Source of the DNA: Hymenopus coronatus
Lineage: Eukaryota; Arthropoda; Insecta; Mantodea; Hymenopodidae
NCBI GenBank assembly: GCA_030762935.1
Contig: CM060899.1
Span: 17,405,001 to 17,469,000, forward strand
DNA: 64,000 nucleotides
Direction: 5' to 3'
Shown: positions 55,477-64,000 of the stretch, one piece after another
Position numbering within the stretch: position 1 is the stretch's first letter
How the letters are laid out: each line of letters begins with the position of its first letter
Notes under the pieces: model-generated
Told to the model about the DNA's origin: nothing
Databases searched by the model: none
The model's input: the letters and a program-made list of their open reading frames with translations, nothing else
Position numbers and translations under genes: made by a program

Positions 55477-56303
55477 GTTTACTTTCTCTACACATACTAT
55501 GTACATAGTGTTATACAGAAGGTATTGCATTCCACCCAAAAATTCGATACCGAAATTTCACCGGAAATAGACATTCTTGACTTTTTTAGAAAGAGGTCCG
55601 TGTTTTTCCGTGTGTCTGTAAACACGATAACTCAAAAATGAAAACTTTAGCATCTTCCAAGAATGCAACACGAAGATTTTCAAGAAAATCCGCCCACCTC
55701 CAACCACCCTTTACATGGAAAAATCTTCGAATATTTGACTTTCTCAAAAATGGCTCTAATAATTTTGATTTAAATGTCGTATGTTAAATATATTTACATG
55801 ACATACAAAACGTATGTATTGAATTTTCTGAGCATAGCCTTTGAAGACATCTGTATTCTGGATGATTTTGCAGAGTTTTGCATAATTGGTAAAGCGTAAG
55901 AGAGAGAAAAAAATTATTTTAAAAAATGCAGAGCTCGTTAAAATACACAATTTATTCTATACACATTTTCTTCGTGGAGTTGAACAGTTTTTTTTTTTAG
56001 ATATTCTTTGTTATTGGTTCGAGTTTTAAAATACTTATACTTCCCTAATACGGTAATTTGATAACTCCTTGCCGTATATACAAAGGAACTTCAATCGGAT
56101 AGTAACCAGGTTTAGGTTATAAACCATTTGGATGTCGGTTTAGGGCTGGTGTATTGCCTTATTTCCCTCCTAATTATAAGGAAACAGGTAATAAGACAAT
56201 TTCTGCTTATTTTAATTGATAGACATGAAGTAAATAAGATAAGCTTTTGAACAGTAATGTTTGCAGTACTGTAGAGAAAGTAATGTGAATGGAAACGTAG
56301 GAT
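55477..56303 (-). mobile_element. HLE1, complete, first of a direct tandem pair
   Basis: CTTTCTCTACACATACTATG hairpin; palindrome deleted ('aaaatgaaaactttagcatc'); type B-like 5' module; 5' terminus GTAATGTGAATGGAAACGTA then GGATTTTTA. Confidence 0.92.
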
Positions 56304-57128
56304 TTTTATTTTCTCTACTCGTATTATATATAGTGTATACAGAAGGTATTGTAATGCACCCAAAAATTCGATACCGAGATTTCACCGGAAATACATGTTT
56401 TGGGTCCCCCCAAGTCCAAAAAAATCATTTTTGGAAAAAGCTTCGTGTGTGTGTGTGTGTGTGTCTTTTGACAGCATAGATCAAAAACAAAAACTGCGTT
56501 AAATACCAAACTTTGTATTAATATTCAGTATCTTGCAGGGATGCGGCATGAAGAATTTCAAGAAAATCCTCTCACCCCCAACTACACTTTACATGGAACT
56601 TTTTTAAAACATTTTGATTTTCTCAAAAATAGCTCTCAAGATTTTGATTAAAAGGTCGAATATTAAAGATATTCACCTCACAAAAGAAATGTATATCTGT
56701 AATTTTCTGAGAATAGCCTCCGAAGACCTCTTTATTGTGATCGAATTTTGAGGAATTTTGCTTAATTGGTAAACCGTAAGACATAGAGAAAGCTTATTTA
56801 ACAAAAATGCAGAGCTCGTTAGAACCCACAATTTATTCTATACACATTTTCTTCGTTTGGATATTCCTTGTTTTTGGTTTCAGTTTTAAAAAACTTATAC
56901 CTTTCTCATACAGGAATTTGTCAACTCCTGTCCATACAAACAAAGGAACATCAGTCACATAGCAACCAGCTTTTGGCTTTCACTTTAACCTATGGTACTC
57001 CTTTATTTTGCTTCTACTTACAAGGAAGCAAATATTAAGACTATTTCTGCTAGAAGCATAAGCTTTTTAACAATACATTTTTCAAATATGAAGAAAAAGT
57101 CTTGTGAATGGAACATAGGATTTTTTTT
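56304..57128 (-). mobile_element. HLE1, complete, second of a direct tandem pair
   Basis: TTTTCTCTACTCGTATTATA hairpin starts immediately after the 5' terminus of the previous copy. Palindrome AAATACCAAACTTTGTATTA; type A module; 5' terminus GTCTTGTGAATGGAACATAG. The two members differ in 5' module, so the pair is not a simple duplication. Confidence 0.93.
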
Positions 57129-57723
57129 CAATTCCCTTTCAGGATATTAAACATATGGGAATCTTCCATGTGATAATGGATTAATTTCGGCCGCCGGGAC
57201 TTGAAGCTTCCCACGAATTGAAGTCGGAGGCTGAAGACAATAAAGATTGCAGCTCTGAGAACTTAACCAAGGATTACATTGTACATTTTGGAACAAAGGT
57301 TTCAGACTTTGAAGAGGAAGAAGAATCTGAACATGCTGTTGTGTTAAGAAGGGCAGAGTTCCTTTAAGCTTAGAAGCTGGCTCGAGGCGCAGGAATGATG
57401 AACAGAAAGGGGGGAGCTGCTTCACCCCCAGTGGCACCAATCCAATTTCCTGTTACAAATAAAACTGCGGCTCTTCAAAAACCAGAATATTTTTCGTTGA
57501 GGGTTCTTATGAAGTCTGTCCTTTCCACCGCAAAGTGATATACTGTTGTTTAAGGGCCGCCTCTCATGTGAGCAGAATGGGCAGGCGCTATTAATGGGCT
57601 ATGCTAATTGCTCAGACTTCAGCATTTATACGGAAGATTCATATCCATCGATAATATTAGTTTTGGCCAGGCCTGCAAGAAAGAGACAGAACATCCTGCT
57701 AAAAAGCAGAGAATTATTGCTTG
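57129..57723. other. Unassigned sequence with an acidic open frame
   Basis: A frame of about 60 codons at 57183-57369 (+) is acidic near its end (VSDFEEEEESEHAVVLRRAE) and is preceded by CTTTCAG at about 57145, which could act as a splice acceptor. It could be an exon of a host gene or retrocopy, or chance. No family recognised. Confidence 0.35.
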
Positions 57724-58560
57724 GTTAAAAATCTGATGTGTTCCATTCACATGACTTCCTCTACATCTCTGCAACAAAATATTATTAAAAAGTTTATGCT
57801 TCTCTTTACTTCATGCTAATCGAGAAAAAATTCCTTGTAAGTAGAAGCGAAATAAGGAAGTACCATAGGTTCAAGAGATAGTCAAAAGGTAACTGAACTT
57901 CCTTTGTTTGTATGGACACGAGGTGACAAATTCCTGTATGAGAAAAGTATTAGTTTTTCCAAGCTGAAATCAAAAACAAGGAATATCTAAAAAACGATCG
58001 ACTCCACGAAAAAACTAAATATTACATAAAGTGCGTGTTTTAACGTGCTCTATATTTTTTGTGGGGCAAGTTCTTTCTCCATCTCTTACGGTTTAGAAGT
58101 TATGCAAAATTCCATAAAAATCATTCAGAATAAAGTAATCTTCAGAGGCTAATCTCAGAAAATTCAAGATATACATTTTATTTGTCAAGCAAATATCTTT
58201 AATAAACGATATTTTAATCAACATTGTTAGAGCCATTTTAAGAAAATCAAAATTTTTGGAAAAAAGTTGCATGTAAAGGGCAGTTTGGAGTGGGGCAATT
58301 TCTCTCAAATCTTCGTGTCGCATACCTGGAATACTTAAATAACAAGTTTGGTATTTTATCGACTTTTCGTTTTTTGAGTTATCGTGTTCACAGACACAAG
58401 GACACACACACACGGACCTTTTTGTGAAAATACTTTTTTTTTTGGATACAGGGGACCCTAAAACATATATTTCCGGTGAAGTCTCGGTAGCGAATTTTTG
58501 GGTGGAATGCAATACCTTCTCTATACACTATGTACATAGTACGTGTAGAGAAAGTAAACA
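57724..58560 (+). mobile_element. HLE1, complete, type A
   Basis: TTAAAAATCTGATGTGTTCC start; 'taacaagtttggtattttat' as palindrome remnant; hairpin TATACACTATGTACATAGTA; ends GTAGAGAAAGTAAACATT. Confidence 0.94.
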
Positions 58561-59150
58561 TTTACGTCAGTAGGAGGAGGATATAAGGATGTCACGTGGC
58601 TGCTCGGCAGCTAGCACAAAGTACCGACACACATAATTGACCTAGCCATAGGCAACAGTCTTTATCCTTTGCTGTCTTAAAACCCTAACCCAAGTATACC
58701 AGGTGGCGCCGTATTTCACATGTGCGGATAACTAAAGCTTGGATTTAGGTTCCAAACCACACACAGAGCAGTCAGCGTTATAGAGAGAGAGTGTAATGGG
58801 GAGGGATTTGTAGCATAAACATGCAGACCTTAAATTATAATCTGTTACAAAATTATCTCAATACATATTTTGACATTATATGCTTTTCTAATTCATAAAG
58901 TATCATGATAAAACAATTGTTTCATAATATGATTAATAAATTATGAGTGTTTTGTGCTTTTAAAAATAAAAAGTTAAATACAAACATTTCAGAACTTTTT
59001 TTTTTTTTTTTTTTTGGGTAGCTTGAAGTCCTTTAACCTGCTTGGTCATATAGGACGATGAATGAAATTGGTGAAATGATGCTCAGAAGATCTTGGTGTC
59101 CATGAAACTCAAAGTTACTCGACATAAATCTTTTCAAGATAAGGGAAAAC
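58561..59150. other. Unassigned sequence with poly-T run
   Basis: Poly-T of about 20 bases at 58998-59017 could be the inverted A tail of a retroposed sequence lying to its left, but no body was recognised. Confidence 0.35.
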
Positions 59151-59977
59151 CCCGAAAAGATCTAATGTGTTCCATTCACATTTCACATTTGTAACAAATT
59201 ATTGTTATAAAGCTTATGCTTGAATTTACTTCCTGCTAATCGAGAAAAAATTAGCAGAAATAGTCTTATTACTTGCTTCCTTGGAAGTGGAAGCGAAATA
59301 AGGGAGGACCCTAGTTGCTATGTGACTGAGGCTACTTTGTTTGTATGGACAGGATTTGACAAATTCCTGTACGAGAGAAGTATAAGTTTTTCAAAGCTGA
59401 AACTAAAAACAAGGAATATCTATAAAACGCTCAACTCCACGAAATAACTCTATTTAATATAACTTCTGTGTTTTAACGTGCTGTACATCTTTTGTGAGGT
59501 AAGTTTTTATCATATCTTACGGTTTAGCAGTTACGCAAAATTCCGTAAAATTGATGCAGTATAAAGCTGTCTTTAGAGGTTATTCCCAGAAAATTTAAAA
59601 TATACATTTTATATGTCAGGTAAATGTCTTTAATATGCGATATTTTAATCAAAATCATTAGAGCCATTTTTAAGAAAATAAAAAATTTCGAAAAAGTTCC
59701 ATGTAAAGGGTAGTTGGGGGTGGGGCGATTTTTTTGAAAATCTTTGTGTCGCATCCTTGGAAGATATCAAACTTAAATACCAAATTTGGTATTCAACGGT
59801 CTTTTCAGTTTTGAGCTATGCTGACCACAGACACACAAGCTCACACAGACATACACACACGCATCTTTTTGTAAAAACGTTTTTTTTTATTCGAGGGGAC
59901 CCAAAATATGTATTTCCGGTGAAATCTCTGTATAAAATTTTGGGTGGAATGCATAGTACGCGTAGAGAAAGTAAAAA
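59151..59977 (+). mobile_element. HLE1, near-complete, first hairpin arm deleted
   Basis: GAAAAGATCTAATGTGTTCC start; AC tract interrupted (59828-59862). Between 'ggtggaatgc' and 'atagtacgcgtagagaaagt' the left arm of the hairpin is lost. Confidence 0.9.
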
Positions 59978-60056
59978 ACCTTACCCGGGTAACTCGCCCT
60001 AAGCGAGATGCGAACTCGCAACCTGTTGAGTGTGAGGCAGACACGGTTTCTCCACA
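59978..60056 (-). repeat. tRNA-like B-box repeat with TTACCCGGGTAA tail
   Basis: Minus strand: AGGTTGCGAGTTCGCATCTC (B box in a perfect GCGAG/CTCGC stem), then GCTTAGGGCGAGTTACCCGG. Partner of 836-897. Upstream GAGAAACCGTGTCTGCCTCA may be the decayed A-box side. Confidence 0.45.
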
Positions 60057-60823
60057 CTATTATTCTTTATTGTATCGAAAGAAGAGTCTCCTCTCCTGGC
60101 ACTCAAAATATGTTTGATTCATCCACAAGTGTGTTCAGAGCCGCATGCCCACCCTTTCATACTTCTGACATTTTCCTATTTGCGCTCTCTTTCAGTGATC
60201 TATGGTTTATCTACTAGCAGGAACTGAACGAGGCAAGGCAGTGAGCAATGCTAGACAGTGTAACACGTTTCGAAATGGGCTGTAGAGACCACGGGTACTC
60301 CATCACGTCATAGTTATACTCTGTGTGCACCGAACCTCAATCTCGCATTTTCTTGATCCCGGACCGAGCTCTAAGGATAACACCATCAGTCGTAAACGAG
60401 AAGCACCATAACTTTCACCATTCGATCTCTTGAAACTTCGACTATATTTTCTGCAGAACCCACCCATCATTGAGCTCGGGCGCATACAGCTCAAACTATG
60501 GCCGAAATGTTAGTCGATGGAACTGCCAAGTGTTACACCAAGTGCTAGTGACTTGGGCTTGATTCCCAAGATGAAGGAACCATTTTGTGACACTGTCTTC
60601 TGAATTGTTGCAGGCAGTAGATCGCTATATTCCAACTTCCAACACAGCAGGTGCTGCTAAAAGTATCCTTTGACCTCCAAATCTCTGGCAACAATTTTGG
60701 TGACAAAACTTTGTAATATGTATCAGTTGCAAATGCATGGCTATCAACGTTCCAACTCATGCATTTCATTTCTGCAGCTTCTATTCCTTTGGTTTAATTG
60801 TTTTATCACACAAACCGTGTGTA
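60057..60823. other. Unassigned sequence
   Basis: Less AT-rich than HLE1. Short open frames on both strands have no recognisable domain. 60781-60815 resembles 61103-61140 (CTATTCCTTTG then GTTT/AATT), a possible direct repeat flanking R2. Confidence 0.4.
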
Positions 60824-61112
60824 GGACAGGAGTTGGATAGGTAGAGTCTGTCTATACTATAAATCCTGAGACTTGAGTACTTACAACATTGTAAGTCGCC
60901 ATTGGGATTGTCATCTCAAAACAATTTGAGATCACCTTGTGGTTTACCGGGAAAAATGCGAGTCAGTTGAGAAATTTAATGCTATGCCGGCATGTTGCCA
61001 TAGTAGTTCAGTGGAAGAGCAACCGGCTAGAGACCGGGAGATCCGTGGGTCAAATCCGGCTATGGTATTGCATTTTTCAGTCTGAGTCTACCTATCCAAT
61101 TCTATTCCTTTG
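60824..61112 (+). repeat. R2 repeat with inverted ends and tRNA-like segment (copy 2)
   Basis: Inverted ends GAGTTGGATAGGTAGA (60830-60845) and TCTACCTATCCAATTC (61087-61102). Inside are two perfect short hairpins, CTTACAA/TTGTAAG at 60880-60895 and ATCTCAAA/TTTGAGAT at 60913-60932, then the tRNA-like segment. Shared with 44285-44495. Confidence 0.72.
60997..61066 (+). tRNA. tRNA-like cloverleaf, probable pseudogene
   Basis: A 7-bp acceptor stem GCCATAG/CTATGGT (one G-T pair), a 4-bp D stem GTTC/GAGC (one wobble), an anticodon stem CCGG/CCGG with 7-base loop CTAGAGA (anticodon position AGA), a 5-base variable loop, and a T stem with one mismatch. B box GGGTCAAATCC has one change from GGTTCAAATCC. 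AGA would read serine codons, but serine tRNAs have a long variable arm, so this is more likely a repeat-borne pseudogene than a functional tRNA. Confidence 0.45.
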
Positions 61113-61266
61113 TTTGAATTCTCTGTTCACATATGCACTAAAATAATATCTGCCAATGTTTATCTGGATTAACATGAAGTAAAGAGAAGAATATGCGGTT
61201 ATAAGAATAACATACTGAGGAATCTGCAGAGAATGTAATGTGAATGAAATATATTGGATTTTTCCT
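61113..61266 (-). mobile_element. HLE1 5' fragment
   Basis: 'aatatctgccaatgtttatc', 'attaacatgaagtaaagaga', then GTAATGTGAATGAAATATAT then TGGATTTTT. Confidence 0.7.
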
Positions 61267-61299
61267 ATTCTTAGTGTGTCAATTTTCTGATGAAACACA

Positions 61300-61460
61300 A
61301 TACTTCCTTTATCACCCAAGATTGCAGGTTCAAACCTCGAGGAGGAGGATTGATTCTTTCCGATGCTAAGATCCTTAGCATGGCTCCCTTCGGAAGGGAA
61401 GTAAAGCCGGTGGTCTCATGTAATGTTTATTTGCACGTAAAATAACCCCATACCTTGAAA
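61300..61460 (+). mobile_element. SINE-like repeat with conserved central block
   Basis: GCAGGTTCAAACCTCGAGG is a B box. Downstream, CTCCCTTCGGAAGGGAAGTA then AAGCCGGTGGTCTCATGTAA and 'atttgcacgtaaaataaccc' resemble the conserved central region of SINE families reported from many invertebrates (pattern CTTCGG-GA-GT-AA-CCGG-GTC-GTGTA ... TTTGCACGTTAAA-AACCC, recalled from memory). The A box is not evident and there is no clear tail. Confidence 0.5.
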
Positions 61461-61684
61461 GAAGGACGTTTCAGGGCAAAATTTCGTAATTTCACGTCCA
61501 CAAGTCGTGATTTCGTCCTACAGTGCCATCTGTGTACGATGAGCCAATCCCTGGCCACTATGGCGCACAGTGGCAAACTCACGCACTAGATACTCAAATC
61601 CGATCAAAGAAATATCGTAACGATGCCCTATGCCCATTTAAGAGCTATAGGAAACAAGTAACTAACAAGACTTCTTTCCACAGG

Positions 61685-62490
61685 TGCTATGTACATAGTG
61701 TATAGACAAGGTATTGTATTGCACCCAAAAATTCGATAACGAGATTTCACCGGAAATACATGTTTTAGGTCCGCCTGAATTAAAAAAAAATCTCTAAAAA
61801 GGTCCGTGTGTGTCTGTGTGTGGGGGGGGGGGGACAGAATATCTCAAACGAAAAGACCGTTAAATAGCAAACTTGGTATTTAAGTTTGGTATCTTGCAAG
61901 GATGCGACACGAAGATTTTCAAGAAAATCCCGCCACACCCAGCTACCATTTACATCGAACTTTTTTCGGAAATTTTGAATTTCTCAAAAATGGCCCTAAT
62001 GATTTTGATTAAAATATCGTATATTGACGTTATTTACCTATGTATATCTTGAATTTTATGGGAATAGCCTCTGAAGACCATTTTATTCTGGATGAATTTT
62101 ACGGCATTTTGTATAACTGCTAAACCGTAAGAGATAGACAAACACTTACCGCACAAAAAATGTAGAGCACATTAAAACACACAATTAATGTTATGTACAT
62201 TTTTTTCGCGGAGTTGATCGTTTTTGAGATATTACTTGTTTTTGGTTTCAACTTTGATAAACATACTTTTCTCATTCAGGAATTTGTCACCTCCTTTCTA
62301 CTCAAACAAAGGAACTTCAATCACATAGCAACTTCCTTATTTCGCTTCTACTTACAAGTAAGGAAGTAATAAGGCTATTTCTGCTACTTTTTTCTCGATT
62401 AGCAGGAAGTAAATTGAAGCATTAGCTTTTTAACAATAATTTGTTGCAGAGATGTAGAAAAAGTCATGTGAATGGAACAATAAGATTTTT
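61685..62490 (-). mobile_element. HLE1, near-complete, first hairpin arm missing
   Basis: Starts inside the hairpin at TGCTATGTACATAGTGTATA. The tract is 'gtgtgtgtctgtgtgtgggg' followed by a G run (61823-61833). Type A module partly deleted; 5' terminus GTCATGTGAATGGAACAATA then AGATTTTT. Confidence 0.93.
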
Positions 62491-63100
62491 CAGGATATGG
62501 ATGAAATGTGCTGAGTTACACAATCCCGCACCCCGCACATAAGTGCTTACTTTGCAGCGGTAGTGTTATGCAGTGATTGGTATGACTGCAGGTTTTTTCT
62601 GTGTTGACTTACCTGTCGTTGGCGGTAAGGTTGCCTTGTTCCGTCTGCTTCAACAATACGTTCATTTCAGTAGATTTTACGGTTGGGTTTGTTGTGGTCG
62701 TGCCTCGGCTAGCTGGATGAAGATTATCAATTTTATTAGTTTTATTTGTACCGCAAGAGCTTTATCCAAAGGTTGTGAAGTGAAGGGGTAGCCAATTTAC
62801 TGAAGTTATAAAGTAAGATTTCTTTTCAAATTCATTTATTTCGTTTCAGTTTGATGCACACGCAAAATGGCTTTAACGCAGTTTAAAGCACATTTAAATT
62901 TCGTTTAATTTTAAGATTTCTTCATTTCTTACTTGAAGATCTTACACATGTTGTAGAATTACAACGCACACATAACAGTTATATACAAATGTTGTTATAT
63001 AATTATATTTTTGCGAGTAAATCAATATAGCGTTGGTTTTAAATCACACTATCTAACAGTAGCTTCCTGCTAGGGTGGCTGATCTGAATAACTTATTTTA
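62491..63100. other. Unassigned sequence
   Basis: An open frame at 62573-62791 has no recognisable domain. No repeat found. The final TA (63099-63100) is the target site of the mariner derivative. Confidence 0.4.
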
Positions 63101-63807
63101 CGAGAGCGGTTTTTTTTTCAGCCTCTGACTGCCTATAAATAAAAGACAAGTTCATAGAAAACAATTATTTTATTACTAAACGTTTTGTACACTTATGGTT
63201 ACCTTTCAACATAATCACCGAAAAGATTGAGACATTTATCATACCTGTGCACAAGCTTTGCAATGCCCGCTTCAAAAAATGTTGCCACCAAAGATTTCAA
63301 ATGAGCACTGACGTTGTTTTGAAGATCTTCGTACTTTACGACGTTTGCGGAGAGCCATTCAAAACAAACGAAGAGGAATGCTGACTTCAGGAGTTGTGTT
63401 GATCCATGACAACGCTCGTCCACACGCTGCTGGCACAACCCATCGGCTCCTTGAACAATTTCAATGGCACATTTTCGATCATCCGCCGTACAATCCTGAC
63501 CTGGTACCCAGCGACTTTCACCTTTTCGCTGAACTGAAGACGTGGCTAGGAGGGCAGCACCTTCAAACCAACGAAGATCTTCAAAACAACGTCAATGCTC
63601 ACTTGAAATCATTGGCGGCAACATTTTTTGAAGCGGATATTCCAAAGTTTGTGCAGAGATACGGTAAGTGTCTCAATCTGTTTTTGTGATTATATTGAAA
63701 AGTAGCCATATGTGTATAAAATTTTTAGTAATAAGATAAATGTTTTTTTATGAACTTGTTTTTTTTTATTTATAGCCTATCGCAGATTGTAAAAATAAGG
63801 GCCCTCG
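63101..63807 (+). mobile_element. Fold-back mariner derivative, complete, 707 bp
   Basis: TA on both sides (63099-63100, 63808-63809). The left arm 63101-63334 and right arm ~63577-63807 are inverted copies of the same ~230-base mariner 3' end (terminal repeat, 3' UTR and last ~35 codons). Between them lies the C-terminal half of the transposase gene, continuous with the right arm. The arm/centre junction ('gaagatcttcgta|ctttacgac') is the same as in the 28 kb element, so this rearranged form has been copied or moved as a unit. Confidence 0.92.
63345..63689 (+). pseudogene. mariner transposase C-terminal half, open frame
   Basis: 114 codons, uninterrupted. HDNARPHAAGTTHRLLEQFQ carries the second catalytic aspartate and HPPYNPDLVPSDFHLFAELK the third. 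WLGGQHLQTNEDLQNNVNAH, then YGKCLNLFL, ends the protein as in intact mariners. There is no DNA-binding domain and no first aspartate (normally in a W-x-DE-W region), so it is not catalytic. A full mariner transposase has about 345 residues. Confidence 0.9.
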
Positions 63808-64000
63808 TACTATGGTAATAAACAAAATTTCACCTCTTTTACAGTGAAAGCTGCTTTCATTTTTCTGATCTTATGAATCCTTTTGACGTATAAATATCAG
63901 TCCATTTATAAATTTATCATACAATTATTCTCACTACATAATTATGCTTCCTTTTAGGCCTTTTTTACACATGAAAATAACTGCCCTTCAAACAGTTTCT
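63808..64000. other. Unassigned sequence at the window end
   Basis: Begins with the TA target duplication of the mariner derivative; nothing else recognised. Confidence 0.4.

Noticed and set aside
60997..61066. Functional serine tRNA (AGA)
   Set aside because: Variable arm too short for a serine tRNA, T stem mismatched, B box altered, and the sequence lies in a repeat with a second copy.
1..64000. CRISPR array or phage-type system suggested by dense regular repeats
   Set aside because: The repeats are ~0.8 kb, irregularly spaced, inverted and nested, with eukaryotic transposon proteins. There are no short repeat-spacer units.

Overview
This window looks like arthropod, probably insect, repeat-rich intergenic or heterochromatic DNA. 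The composition is AT-rich and I found no intact host gene. Every coding stretch I recognise comes from a mobile element: several mariner copies, a Tc1-like relic, and pieces of at least two kinds of non-LTR retrotransposon. Several tRNA-derived repeats are also present. No rRNA gene, CRISPR array or bacterial-style operon was seen.

By hand tally about 60% of the window is copies or fragments of one non-coding family, called HLE1 here (a local label). A complete copy is about 0.8-0.95 kb. In its own orientation it starts with AAAAATCTGATGTGTTCC, followed about 12 bases later by a 12-base subterminal motif ACTTTCTCTACA. Next come a variable 5' module (types A and B), a conserved middle with CTTACGGTTTAGCAGTTATG, a perfect palindrome AAATACCAAGTTTGGTATTT, and an (AC)n tract that often ends in (GC)n. 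The 3' end is a ~45-base near-perfect hairpin around TATGTACATA that finishes GTAGAGAAAGTAAAA. The right arm of that hairpin is the inverse of the 5' motif. There is no coding capacity. Two readable empty sites show no target duplication, and copies sit head to tail or tail to tail. These traits fit non-autonomous Helitron-like elements of the Helentron/HINE (DINE-1-like) type. The family assignment is inference; the structure is seen directly. In the features, '+' for an HLE1 copy means hairpin at the right, '-' means hairpin at the left.

Layout: 0-4 kb HLE1 fragments; 4.1-6.9 kb a decayed LINE inserted in an HLE1; 7-11 kb HLE1 copies and a tRNA-derived SINE; 11.7-12.3 kb an unidentified terminal-inverted-repeat (TIR) transposon nested in HLE1; 12.8-14.7 kb LINE and mariner remnants; 16.6-19.5 kb a mostly unassigned stretch with a Tc1-like relic; 19.8-30 kb dense HLE1 with a second copy of the TIR transposon (23.0-23.8 kb) and a fold-back mariner derivative (28.4 kb); 30.1-31.5 kb a LINE fragment split by HLE1; 31.5-41.7 kb HLE1; 42-43.3 kb a decayed but nearly full-length mariner; 44.5-48.4 kb a large inverted repeat with HLE1 at its centre; 48.8-57 kb HLE1, including a fused pair sharing one hairpin, and a second fold-back mariner (53.4 kb); 57-64 kb HLE1, SINE-like and tRNA-like repeats and a third fold-back mariner (63.1 kb).

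Nothing here forms a pathway. The interest lies in the nesting order, in what it reveals about HLE1 insertion, and in the fold-back mariner derivatives. All boundaries were read by eye and may be off by several bases, more in degraded copies.
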